A stretch of DNA of 64,000 nt from Trichoplax adhaerens (lineage: Eukaryota; Placozoa; Uniplacotomia; Trichoplacea; Trichoplacidae), in the NCBI RefSeq assembly GCF_000150275.1, contig NW_002060959.1, positions 1,175,283 to 1,239,282 on the forward strand, read 5' to 3'. Position numbers and translations under genes: made by a program. Position 1 is the first letter of the stretch, and each line of letters begins with the position of its first letter. The notes below the pieces were generated by a model. The model worked only from the letters and a program-made list of their open reading frames with translations. It was not told the DNA's origin and did not search any database. Positions 26,403 through 39,070 of the stretch are shown here, in pieces.

Positions 26403-28477
26403 AGAGTAGTGACTACGCTATAAAATCTTTTTTGGGCAAATCGGTGAACAAAGGCAAAATAAAACTGGCAAGTGGCAACTGATCAGTGTGCTGTGCCGCC
26501 GCATCGATTTTGGTATTGCTAAAAAGGAGAGAAAGAATTCTCTGGTTCATCGAAAGTTTACGGTAAGGTAAATCACTTTGCTTTCATTTCAACTTTAGGT
26601 TGAAATTGTAATATCAATCGCGTATAGCTTGCTGGCACATAAAAATACTTGAAGGTTGTCGGCTATCTTACGAGGGACGATAAAGTGTAGAAGCGTTCCT
26701 TTTTTTTTGGAAAACCCATATTCCAGTGGTATATTTTAATTAACCAACTGTACACTTATGAACTCGTACGAATTATATTGTTGTACCATATACCCGTGGA
26801 GATAAATACAATTAATTCAATTTCCTAATAGCTAAAATAGGTTTTTCTCAAGTGATTGCATTCCATGACGATCAACTGTTGGATATTGATAGGACCAAAG
26901 TCATGATTTTTATATTGTGATTACATCACCTCTTGTTGTATTTTTACGTATACGGGTATGCGTATTGAATGAAGGGTTAAGCAATTCATGCAACGGCTGC
27001 ACGCTAATCGCTCGAAATTTGTACTGGACGAGTGTACAAATTGCAGTTTACACACACTATACTGTAGAATGGAGTTAAAATAGGCATCGGCTACTAAAAA
27101 TGAACTTGACTCTGAATGCCCGTTTTACCAACTGATAGTCTTATCCAGTAAGCTGTTGTTTGTTAACAACAATTATATTACAATTATAATTTGAGTGGAT
27201 ATTTTTCGTATTATGAAGTTGTCAACATGACACTATATTCTGTAATAATGAAGTTTCCCTTACCAACAAACCGACCGTAATCCTCGCGCACTGATCGTCT
27301 CTTCTTGGATTTTCTACCAGGACGTACTACATTATCGACGTTGTGTGAGAAATGTTATGATACTGTACTCCATGTTTGTCTAACATAATTATATAATCGA
27401 GCATTTCTTCTATGGCTGTAAATTTGACTTGCTACGTAGACCGCATATAAGATGAGCTTGGCTAAAAATATACCCTTACGACAGCGAAAATTGGAGTAAT
27501 TAACCTAATGATTACTAGTTAATCAATGATCAATCATGACATTCACTACTGAATGATCCAAGCCACCCGTCATATCTTTGCCAAGGTATATTTATCGTGC
27601 GTGCTCTTAATCTCATGGTCTCATGACAGTGTACTTAAAAAGCGTTGAATAGAGTAAGTAGCAGTTTCAACAAACTGAACTACTGTAAAAGTAAATACTC
27701 TTACTCTCCAGTAGTCGTCATATGTTTGTTGGCACCATTTTGTTATCCATCCCATCAAGTCAACCCACTTGTACACTTTACAGCGTACGTGAAATATTTC
27801 CATCCGCTGGAAAATTGGAGTACTGAGTATGCAATGTAGTCCATGTTTTTTACTGCATACGCTATGATTCCCTAATGGAGTCACGCTTCAGTATACAGTA
27901 CTGTGCAGTAGCATTGCAAATATTTCTGGTTTTTTTTCCCCTTACAGCACTGGCTCAATATTTCGATCCGCTAGACTAGTGTACTTAGTGCCGAAGGCAA
28001 ATCTTGACAACACTGCTAGAAAAGCTATTGAATAGCTTTTTCTTTTACCTCTATGGCCTAAATTGAAAAGTTATTGACTATAAAACACGACAACTGCTGC
28101 ATTACTCTAACTCAGTCCCTGCTTTCGCCATGGCGATTTTAGCACCTGCACAACTCGTGCGCAGTGGATAATCGCCCTAAAAGGGAGCTACAGTATTTAT
28201 CCAGTGATCTACAGTGCTGTACTCTAGACTTGTAGGACTGTAGTGCATGACAGTATCGTGCCTCAAACAATACGTTACAGTCAATAGAAAGAAAAGGAAG
28301 TTGGCGACCGATGGTATGCTAACCACGTGTCAGCAATAACCAACCGTACAGTACTGTACAGTCGCCACTGGTCAACCTTTCGTCTTGGATCATCGTCTTG
28401 CCATCTGTCAGTACTAGTCCAAATTTGTCTCTCATCACTAAATCAACTCGGATTAAGTGCGGCTACTATCGAAGGCT

Positions 28478-28485
28478 ATATAAAC
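28478..28485 (+). promoter_or_regulatory. Candidate TATA box of the GPCR gene
   Basis: TATATAAA, 216 bp upstream of the GPCR ATG and on its strand. The spacing leaves room for a 5' UTR of about 190 bp. Confidence 0.4.
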
Positions 28486-28700
28486 AGACATTGATTTTTC
28501 GACTGTAGACCATTGAAACTTGTATAACTTGTGTAACGAATGACTGTTGTTTTTCCTCATTTATTAATAAAATCATTTTTTTGCTGTGGATTACAGGACT
28601 TAAGTTGAAAGATTGCTTTTTAAATGAAGCGATAACTGGTCAAGACCAGCGCAGTGTCGCAATAATAGGGCCAAATTGAAAGTGTCAATCGCAATACAAG

Positions 28701-30437
28701 ATGGACGCCAATGATAGTAGTGCAACTTTACTGCCAACGACGATAACACATGGCGATAACAACCAACATACGATTAGCGCGGACGATCTGGAAAATGCTA
28801 CGAAAGCTGTCTACATCGCAGTCATAATTCCTATATCCTTGTTCCTCAATTTAACTTTAATTCGTGCTCACTATCGTCTAAAATCAGTGGAAGTATCAGT
28901 ATTTGGACAGTTTACAATAAATCTAATAATGGCTTGCCTTGTACCCACGGTATTACTATTGCCATTTTTATTCGCTGTCCAAATGAACGCCGGTTCATGG
29001 CCCCTTCAGTGGATAGGTTGTAGGTATGCCACATTTATCCTGAACGTAAGTAATCATGCAATCTATATAACGCTGGCGTTCATGCATATGGATCGCTACT
29101 TGATTTATTCATTTCCTGATCAGTACCACCTAAGAATGCCTCGAGATCGTGGAGTATTTCTGTGTATTGTAAGTTGGGTAGTTAGCATAGCTTTTACTAT
29201 ACCTTATGCGTTGACCAATTTCGACTGGGCTCATATTACTCCCTCAAAGAACTTGTCAACAAATGCTACCAATTCATCATTATTTTGCAATCAGACTACT
29301 ACTAAAAGTTGCCATGCCAAGCGCTTAGTGTGTGTCCCTTGGCCTGAAGGTCAAAGTAATTATTTAACATTTGCTATAATTCAAGGACTAATCTTGTACG
29401 GGTTACCTTTGATACTTTTCATTTTCTGTCAAGTTAAAATCGTTCGACATTCTAAAAAGAAATTGAAAAAATCTCAAGGTCGCGGTCATCTCAATTCGTT
29501 TACAATTCGTCGTCCTTCAAGTCGTCCTAAATTAGAGTCGCCAGTAACAGTGGGCAGGTCGTTTCATGTCTTGACTACTATCGAAGGGTCGTATTTCATA
29601 TTCTGCTTACCTTACGTCATTATAAGCTTTATTGGCAATTGGATAGCGCCAATACGCGGTCTTCATTCCATTGATGGCTTTATCATTCTGTTAAATAGCA
29701 CCTTTTACATCATTACACCTTTATGTATTATTGCGCGCGATCGTTTAATGAGACGTAGATTTAAGCGTGTCCATAAATGCTTATTTGAGCACATGCAATA
29801 CAATAAAGCAGTTAAATGGCATCATCATCACAGTCATCATCATCATCATCAGACACAACATCATACTGAAGCGGTTACTTCCGAGACTCCTCTACAAGCA
29901 ATGCCAGCGCCAAGTACGGTATATCCTGAAGTAAACCTTACCCAATTAACATCAGTCAATTTGAACCCAGCAGATGAGACACCTGATATTGCCACTACTG
30001 GAGCGATTATTGTACAAGGCGACGACATTTGTGAGGTTAACCATAGAGATATTCAAGAAACGATTACCGAAAAAAATCTTCCCACAGCTTCAACAAGTAA
30101 ACAAACATCTGGTCGTGGATTTTTTAGTACGATCTCGCCATTAAAAAACTACCTTTCTTTCCGTTCTAATGAACGACGTGCTCATGCCGCAGCAGAAGGT
30201 AACGACACTAACAAAGATGCTACTTATATACCTAAAGGATCAATGTTTTTCCATGGACTTCCACCTCCGAAACTTTTTGGTGGTTCAGTCGGTATTCGAT
30301 TGCAAGTTGACTCTGCTAGCGTAAAGACTGTAGAGCGTTGGAGAACTACACAAAAACAAACTGCTGCCGATGGTGACGATTATAGTATTGCTAGTAGTCA
30401 GCACTCGGAAGCACCTCATTCAGCACAACATGTCTAA
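28701..30437 (+). CDS. Rhodopsin-family (class A) G-protein-coupled receptor, single exon
   Basis: The 578-residue receptor is intronless. Seven hydrophobic segments are visible: about 36-54, 69-93, 105-129, 151-171, 222-245, 291-313 and 325-345. Class A marks are DRY at 131-133, Trp 159 in TM4 and Cys 107 with Cys residues in loop 2 for the disulfide. TM6 reads FCLP (CWxP family variant), and TM7 has NSTFY at 332-336 where NPxxY is usual. Loop 2 is long with several N-glycosylation sites (NLS, NAT, NSS, NQT). A basic stretch (RRRFKR) marks helix 8, then a long tail of about 220 residues begins with a His-rich run (374-388). Ligand unknown; the sequence does not point to a specific subfamily. 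A TATA-like box lies at 28478. Confidence 0.9.
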   Translation: MDANDSSATLLPTTITHGDNNQHTISADDLENATKAVYIAVIIPISLFLNLTLIRAHYRLKSVEVSVFGQFTINLIMACLVPTVLLLPFLFAVQMNAGSWPLQWIGCRYATFILNVSNHAIYITLAFMHMDRYLIYSFPDQYHLRMPRDRGVFLCIVSWVVSIAFTIPYALTNFDWAHITPSKNLSTNATNSSLFCNQTTTKSCHAKRLVCVPWPEGQSNYLTFAIIQGLILYGLPLILFIFCQVKIVRHSKKKLKKSQGRGHLNSFTIRRPSSRPKLESPVTVGRSFHVLTTIEGSYFIFCLPYVIISFIGNWIAPIRGLHSIDGFIILLNSTFYIITPLCIIARDRLMRRRFKRVHKCLFEHMQYNKAVKWHHHHSHHHHHQTQHHTEAVTSETPLQAMPAPSTVYPEVNLTQLTSVNLNPADETPDIATTGAIIVQGDDICEVNHRDIQETITEKNLPTASTSKQTSGRGFFSTISPLKNYLSFRSNERRAHAAAEGNDTNKDATYIPKGSMFFHGLPPPKLFGGSVGIRLQVDSASVKTVERWRTTQKQTAADGDDYSIASSQHSEAPHSAQHV

Positions 30438-32794
30438 TCAACTGATACACGGCTGATAATTTAGATTGATATCACCCATTGTGTTATATACCGGCTATTA
30501 GATGTATATTGGCTGTGTTAGGAATATTAGTGATGTTTTCACTATAGAATGCGTATCTATTGATACCGTACTTGTAGTAACATTCGCTTATCCGTATATG
30601 ATACGCCCTGATTATGTACGTAAATAACGACAAACACTGTTCTTAAAGAACGTATAAGGTTATAACTATAATCTACTACCGTTGGTTACTAATTTGTTAC
30701 CTACTATCCAAATTGGCGCAAGTTAGATGCGCTTTCTTCAAATTTTATTAAATGGATTTGTATCAATACTTGTGTATCCGTTCGTATTTAAACTATGCAT
30801 ATATTTGCACCTTTTTACCATGATACTTAAAATTGAACTCTTTGTGTATAATACTACGAATATGATATTACAAGTTTATGTTATGTTATAAAACTTCATA
30901 GCGTTTCCTGATCCTTTTGTTCGTAAATCTTGTACAGTGCTTTAATTCATCATACTAAAGATTGCTCTGTGACAGTGCTCACAGTTATGTTCATGTTATG
31001 AACATATCAGACTGGTATTGGTATTATTGTGTAAGTTAATTATATGAAGTAAAACCTATCTCCGAAATTGGACCTGTACTATCTTCCACAGCATTACATT
31101 TACTCTATATAACCGTACATGTTTACGAATATGAAAAATTTCATCGCTATGTTGGTTCAAGAAGTTAAATAAGAGTCTTGTCAATGTAATATATACTCTT
31201 TTGTCATTTATTTCAGGCATGTCTAGATGCACTATGGCTTCGTATATTTGCCTGATAATGGTTTACTAAAGTTAACGCTTTGATGACAACTAAAATATTT
31301 GCGCTTGCTTTTGAACTACTGTATCATAAAATTGATTGGATAATACTGTATAAGCCTATTGTAATATTAATCATGGTATTTCTATTTGGATTACGATAAT
31401 AATACAGTGTATATCATAGAAGAAATCTATTGTAATACAGTACGCTATATTTTAAGGTTATATAGGCATCCATTATGTCTTTTAATTTACCAATTTACTT
31501 ATATTCCTACTCCGCTTCGCCGCCATTTCGTTCTATATCGAATACTTTATTCTTTGCTGCTGCTGGCAAGGATTCGAAATACGAGCATATTCCAATGATT
31601 GACACATTATGTGTTTTATTTTATAACCATCACATCTTTGAGAATCATTACGATTAAATAAAACTTAAGGTGAAATTTATTCGAAAATTCCGTACGAACC
31701 TTCTGATAAAACAACGGACTCCTGAGATGATCGATTTCTTAAATAATTGTCAAAAATTCGATTTTAGACAACTGTTCACAGTTGCGAAATTAGAAAACTA
31801 AAATAAAGAAATTGCATGATCGTACGCTGGCTTAATGAATACTACATATAACCTTCGAGAAGATTATTTTATTAGCTAAGTATCAAATGATATTCTTTCT
31901 TTAAAGGTAGGTTACTAGGATAACGACCATTACAATGTTTTATAAAAGAATACTTTCATCAGATTACTTGCTAACAAAAACTGCGTAAGTAAATCATACG
32001 TTATCCGTGGCAGACAATGATAGTTGATACAAGTATCAATACAAATGACGGAATATTACAATTGAAAATCTTGAAAATTCTTCAAAACTATGTCATAGCT
32101 TACACTTTCGCTCTTAATAAAAATAGCTATTAACAGGCAGATAAGATTAAATGTTGAAAAACAATATCATCACTTTTCAAAGTAATTTTTCTCTATAAAA
32201 TTGTCCTGACCACATTGTAATGTGATTAATAATATTGACAGTTGACAACATAGGCGTATTAGTTGTGTTAACTTTTACAGTGATACCTAGTATTATAGCT
32301 AACAAAGGTGAAAGAATTTTAGGTAGCAATTTAAATTTTTAGTAACAGGAAATTATGTGGCTTTTTCATATAAATTCTCACAGTTATACGTGGGCAGATT
32401 GACAAATCAGAAATAAAATACTGGTTATAAGTTCATCGAAATTAATTACATATAGGGGCAGATTTAAGCAACTCTCCTACTGGCATTATAAAATATATTA
32501 TATTAATTTAGTACAAATTAAATATAGGAACTTACATCACTATAGCCTGCATAAGAACACGCCAGCATAGAATCTATTCTTTCTTATTATAGAAGATTAT
32601 AGAGTCTTGATTAATTATATACGATTATACGTTATATTAATAATACAATAATGCTATTGCTATTAACAATGTTATTGTTTTATTGCTGTTTTAAAATATT
32701 TTTAAATTATCTAATTTAATTGTTAGGCTAAACAAATGATTGATTTATACAGTTTATCACAAGATTGCTGATACTTTAGAGAGGATCCAATTTA
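30438..32794. other. Intergenic, between convergent GPCR and GTPase genes
   Basis: AT-rich; should contain both 3' UTRs. The short open frames near 31.4-31.7 kb have no conserved look and no splice support. Confidence 0.55.
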
Positions 32795-35700
32795 TTAACC
32801 ACAATCTTGCTCTTGGACAGGATTAATATCCTCATTCGAGGATGACTCAGCGGTATGCGAAATTGTTGCCCAAGATTTTCTTCGTTGATTGAGTGTATCT
32901 CGATCAGCCTCAGATAGTTTGGACCTAACTTCATCCAATTCTAATTGCAATTTTAGTGAATTAGCCTTTTCCAGACTCAAAGACTTCTTTAACTTTACAT
33001 TTTCCATATATAATTGATTAACTTCTGTACGCTCCTTAGCTTGATGATTTGCCGTTTTTTTCTTACAGTTAGCATCTGATTTCAGTTGCCAACTTGAATG
33101 TAGTGCTTCTAATTTTTTCTCCGTCCGCTCGCGGGATCGTTCGATTATCCCATTACATTTTGACGATCGTAGTGTTTTAAAGTAATGACTCGCCACCTTC
33201 GTTAATGCAGCTTTTAGTTTTTTTAGTTGCTCAGCCGGTATATTGTTAGTACCAAAATGATCCTATTTAATTGTTGTAGGGATCAATTGCAATTAGCAAC
33301 ACAGAATCGTAAACTACCATGAGGCCGTTGATTAAGAATGGGTTACTCGTAGCATGAAGTAAATGTTATAATAAGCAATATCAGCTACTATTTAGTACCT
33401 CCATATATTTTGCGTGTTTTTCATAGTCCATAACAACCGAATCTAATCCATATTCACATAATGTTTTGACAATTCCCTAACGAAATTATTACGAAGATTT
33501 ACTCAAGGTTACCAGCAATAAATTCAAGACGGTAATACTGAATTACTGATAAGACTAGTTATTAAATCGATATTACTAAGTTATTACTACTGTACCTCAT
33601 ATAGTAACTCTGGCGTTGGCAGTTTCCCACTTTGAAATAAATTAGCCATAACCTATCGAAAGAATTTTGCAATCGTTAAACTTATCGACAAATTGAAATT
33701 CATACCCATTAATTGCTAGATTGGTATATTTAACCTTAATATCTCATCGTTAAATGAATAATGAAAACCATTTAAGTCAAATTTTATAGCTACGATGAGA
33801 ATAAAGAGAGTATTTTAATGAATTAATTTTACCTTGATAATATCAGCCAACTGATAACAATTTATTTTTATTCGGAAAAACGATTTTTGAATAAAATTTT
33901 CAGGGGCAAGAAAAGTAGAGCAAAACTCGTCTATAGATATGGCGAACGGGTGATTTTCGTCTGAACGCAGCATAATAAAGTCGAGTATCAGCCGTACAAT
34001 TGGAATATAGAAATCAAATAGCAAAATAGTTCCAATACCTAAGACTTTCACCGCACTGATTGGAGTTAACCGACGACCAGCCGTAGGATGTGGGAAAAGA
34101 TATGACTGAACTTTGCAGTAATGAGAATTGAGAACCGGCATCATAACTTGAGAATTCTATTGAAGATACGTAATGTTAAATTCATAATCTACCTTGTTTA
34201 TCGTTTTCTATATTATTAGATCAAAATTTTAAGCGAAAAGTTTTCGAATTAACTACAGAATTGTCATAGAGTGATTTTTAACTGTTAAGATAAGCAGAAG
34301 CTATCAAGCTATGGTACAGTAGTATTACAAAGTTATCGAAGGTAATAGAACATTTAATAGAATTAATTAATAAATACAAGTATTACTTGATCAAAGTGGT
34401 GCATTTGATAATTTTCTACTTGGCCTAATTCTTTTTTCTTCACTTTTGCGTCTCGAATAATTACAGCAACGTCCTAGTAAGTCAAAACAAATGGTTCTTG
34501 TAAACAACAGTTTCCTCCAATAACTTTACAATAGCGAGATTTAAAAATCTCACTAGCTTACTTGTAATAATTTGGTATGACTTTTATCCGTTGCATAATT
34601 TAGATATTCTTCCAACACCTAGTTATTACAACGATAAGATGGTGATCACATAAAGTTGTCTGTTGTGTAAATATAATGCAAAACTGCTAGAATAGTAGTA
34701 AATTTAATAAGATTAAAACAATCTTGAAATCTTTAAGGGAAAGTTTGTTACTATGACTGCTACATTTCGACAGTAGGATCATTAATCATAAACTGGAATA
34801 TACAAAATTACCTTCAGCATTCTTATTTCATCATCTTGACATTCCGTGCGAAAATTTAAAATCTATAGAAAAAAAGTATAGAACTGAAGACGTGGTAAAG
34901 AACTGTATATGTATACTATTATTTATTGTTCATATTTTGAACGAATCGGCTTACTACAAATTATGACTAATTGTAACTGTGATAATGAAGGTTATTACGA
35001 CTTGAGTCTCTAAGCAAAAATATTGCAACAGGTAATAACCTGTCATCATTAACTAGGCTAAATGACAGTAATCAAATAAATTCAATCTTGAATTAGAACC
35101 TAATCTAAGGTAATCACACAATACCATTATTGTTATTTAAAGACAAATTATTTTTAAATTTAAACTCTTGTAAAGTTATTAGACTAGGCAAAGTAAGTGG
35201 ATATATATGTATCAAAGTTTGGCAGTATTTTATTATAACTGGCCATTTTACGATGCGTACGAGTTACACTAGAGTAAAAAGCGTTTTATCGAACCTGCTT
35301 CGACGATAAAATGGATGTTAGGATATATATGATATTGTCATAGTTAAATTCTCCAGCTATGGAGCCATCTGTATCTAACAAGACAACAGCAACCTATAAT
35401 TTGCAAAAAATTTCATCCAAGAATTAATTAATTTATGAAATCATAACGGGCTTATTGGATGTTTGTTGCTCCTTCTAGATTCTAAGCATAATGACTAGGA
35501 AGATAAGAAATTCAGTATGGTGTGAAAATATGAGTAGAAGTAAAATTTCAATTCCTACTTTAATACTGTATTTTCGTTTAATTGTCTAGTTATATAGTGA
35601 TACAGTATTAACTTGATGCGATAGATTTATAGATTGCAGTCTATAAAATTTTCTATAGATAGCTCATTCTTTTTACCTTTTGACCTTTCGCATTTTGACA

Positions 35701-36844
35701 CAATATGGGCTCTCTTAAAGTATATATACCTTTGGTGTCACTTAAGTCAGAATGATACCAGCCAAATTGGCTCTGTATATTGCGAAAATTGGCGGCAGTT
35801 AACCAGCGAGGCTCAGAGCTGAGAAATTGTAATAATTTACCAATAGTACTGAGCTCTTGCATTTTCTTTACCTATCGAATTTTATGTAACAATGATGTTA
35901 ATAATAACCTTAAGGAATCTTTACGGTTGGAATGAAATCATATATTTGTTTTTATATAAATTAAAAACTACAATAGATGAAAAATATGTACAGCACTGTC
36001 GTGAACAAACACAAAACATCAAGAATAAAGTATCCAATTTTAAGAATAGTCTTATTATTAATTGATTCCCAACTATGTTCCAATACCATCGAATATTTAG
36101 TCTAAATTGATTGAAAGTAAGCGATCAGAAATAAGGTAAGATCTCCATTACTATGTGATAGCGGTGAGATAGAGTATGGCTACACAATGTTATTCTCTTA
36201 TAACTTTTCAGAATGATCACAATAAGTAAAAGTTTCAGTAAAATTGTATCATCTGACTAAACAGAACTCATTAGCAACAGTATAAAAGCGAAATATAAGT
36301 TATTGCCTCTGCTACTAGACTTTAATAGCTATAGTATTACTAAAAGTAATTGTATTATAGCTTTTTAGTATAACTAGGCTATAAAGTTATAATAAATAGT
36401 ACAACGTGGCTCAAAGAACGAAAGATTAGAAATAAATAATTGCTTGCATTATTGGAGTAGAATATCTTTTAAATTGTTCTCACTCTTTTCAATATGACTG
36501 CAGTATTCAAGATTGTAGTTAAATTATGTAACTGAGTAGAGTATAGAATTAGGGAGTTGAGATCCTTCTGGAAGGAATGAAAGATTAATAAAGAAATTTC
36601 TATCTTCATTACTAAACTTCGGTATAATATTCTTTTATCATTCTGTATTTATAATTTACCTTTTCTAATAGATATAATCGTATTACATTCATTAAGAATG
36701 ATTTGCCAGCACGATGTTGGCCAAGTATTCCAATAACCACGACATGGGTATTTTTGAATTCTGGTCTTTTCAAGACATGATCGATATTTTTCTCGTGCAC
36801 CTTAACTTGACCTGTTTTCCGTTCGACCGTTATTAATGGTACGG
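32795..36844 (-). CDS. GBP/atlastin-family large GTPase 1 (first exon not found)
   Basis: Ten exons join in phase: 36844-36660, 35853-35677, 35393-35295, 34862-34812, 34618-34562, 34473-34387, 34156-33833, 33652-33596, 33476-33399 and 33262-32795, about 527 residues. A short first exon is missing by analogy with the gene at 46170-50856. The GTPase marks of the guanylate-binding/atlastin family are present: P-loop GQHRAGKS with the Arg at the position of the GBP1 arginine finger, switch I SDTKGIY with its Thr, DTDG (G3) and the family-specific RD as G4 (VAVIIRD). A helical region follows, then a charged coiled-coil tail. I see no C-terminal membrane hairpin (unlike atlastins) and no CaaX box (unlike prenylated GBPs). 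The family acts in membrane fusion or cell-autonomous defence; the role here is unknown. Confidence 0.82.
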
Positions 36845-38078
36845 CTAGATGGAAGTAAAAAGAAATTATATTCTATTCAATAAATCAGCTGCGCTACAAA
36901 TCTATTTTTAATCGTAAAATCTTTTCAACAAAATATTGCTATACATCTATTTTTGCTCATTTATCAGCAATTTGTTTCTCAATGACCTCTTATAAAGTGA
37001 TAAAAGTGCTCAAGGTAATCAAAACTGTATCAACAGGGGCTAATGTTAGTGTTGGTTTGATCAGCAGACGCTGACGTCCTTAGATAGAAAGTAATATCGT
37101 TTTAATAGACCTTTAATTGATTCTATACACGTATATACGTATGCTACAGCTAAAGTCTTCATTCTAGTTATTATACATCATAGCCGGCTAATATGCTTTA
37201 ATATAAGTATAGGAGATTGATTGATTATATTGCGAAAGAGGTGATACGAAGAATGAATGGATCGATGCTCTGATTATTTAATAATCATGTCTTCCTTGAG
37301 CGATATCATCTATTCCGAGATCTTTTGGATAACAGAATGTGCAATTTCATTTATTAAGAAGGCAGCCTAAAAAAGATTATGTGCTCCTAACACTCTGGCA
37401 AACCATCTATATGGAATGAATAGAACATGGTAGGAAAGCTGAAGGGAATTGAAATTGTGGTCAAGTAGAGTTCTAGTATTCGCTTAGCAAAGTATATGTT
37501 CTTTGCTAGTATGTAATGCCACTTCTATAGACGTTTGTTTACAGTCGATACTTTACCATGGTATTGGATGTCCATTGATGTTGGACAAACATTTTCTGTA
37601 GGACCGTTTTATTTTAATGGTATGACTAATCGCAAATTTAAGTTTAAAAAATTATCGTTTAATAATTATATATAATCAACTTGCACCATAGCTACATTAT
37701 TATCGGTTATTGGATTAAATTAATGTTTAATATTCATTTCTGCAAGACTGTAATCACTGATTTCATGCCTTTTAAAATCAATGGTGGCTCGAATGAGTAG
37801 CCGTTTGGATGGTAATGAAAAAAGCTCAAGGGAGCTAGAAATGGTATCGCTCGCTGTAAAGTACGGTCAGTTCCTAGTATTCTATATTCGATTATAGGCC
37901 GGCATTTCCCACTGTATTACAGGTAATTTTATATTATTAACTAGACAGCTCAAATCGGGATTGGTCAAGATCAGTATTCAAAAATATAGCTATTTACAGC
38001 ACATAAACAGGCATGGTTTTTGTAGGATACGGTACTAATGGTTGTTTAGATGTAGTTATAGATCTTCTGTTACTATGG

Positions 38079-39070
38079 AGGACGTTGAACAAGCTCGAGA
38101 TTGATTTTGTTTCGTGTTTTCTTCTTTATATGTATTTTGGTATAGACATAGAAATAATTTTGCTTTCTTCCCCATTAGATAACTATTGCTAATTAAGGGC
38201 ACCTGGAGACAAGGGCACCTGGAGAACGTTGAATAAGCTCGAGATTGATTTTATTTCGTATTTTCTTCTTTATATGCATTTTGGTATAGATGTTATGTTG
38301 ACATAGAAATAATTTTGCTTTCTCCCCCACTAGATAACTATTGTTAATTAAGGGCACCTGGAGACAAGGGTACCTGGAGAACGTTGAATAAGCTCGAGAT
38401 TGATTTTGTTTCGTGTTTTCTTCTTTATATGCATTTTGGTAAATACATGTAACTAATTTTGCATTCTTTCCCACTAGATAACTATTGCTAATTAAGGGTA
38501 CCTGGAGAACGTTGAATAGCTCGAGATTGATTTTATTTCTTCTTTTCTTCTTTATATGCATTTTGGTATAGACATGGAACTAATTTTGCATTCTTTCCCA
38601 CTAGATAACTATTGCTAATTAAGGGTACCTGGAGAACGTTGAATAAGCTCGAGATTGATTTTACTTCGCATTTTCTTCTTTATATGCATTTTGGTATAGA
38701 CATGGAACTAATTTTGCATTCTTTCCCACTAGATAACTATTATTAATTAATAAGGGGTACCTGGAGAACGTTGAATAAGCTCGAGATTGATTTTATTTCG
38801 CGGTTTTCTTCTTTATATGTATTTTAGTATAGACATGGAACTAATTTTACATTCTTTCCCACTGGATAACTATTGCTAATTAATAAGGGTACCTGGAGAA
38901 CGTTGAATAAGCTCGAGATTGATTTTACTTCGTTTTTTCTTCTTCATATGTATTTTGGTATAGACATGGAACTAATTTTGCATTCTTTCCTACTGGATTA
39001 CTATTTCAAATGAAGGGTATATGAAGAATGTTAAATAAGCTGGAGATTGATTTTATTTCGCATTTTCAGC
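38079..39070 (+). repeat. Eight-copy minisatellite, unit about 120-145 bp
   Basis: Copies are marked by GAGAACGTTGAATAAGCTCG near 38079, 38221, 38377, 38504, 38631, 38763, 38895 and 39022 (the last diverged). Each continues with ATTGATTTTATTTCG, TTTTCTTCTTTATATGCAT, TTGCATTCTTTCCCACTAGA and ends in AAGGGTACCTG. Inner copies are most alike and the outer ones diverged, as expected of unequal exchange. Confidence 0.95.

Larger units (their letters stand above)
24632..28477. other. Intergenic, LETM1 to GPCR
   Basis: No supported coding frame. It holds an inverted repeat at 26004-26079, a palindromic cluster at 26316-26402 and scattered single GTACAGTACTGTAC words (near 25605, 27895 and 28345). 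Confidence 0.55.

Noticed and set aside
38193-38561. 122-residue minus-strand frame
   Set aside because: Lies within the minisatellite; it repeats the same peptide with each unit.
38079-39070. CRISPR-like array
   Set aside because: Repeats are 120-145 bp without unique spacers, and the genome is eukaryotic.
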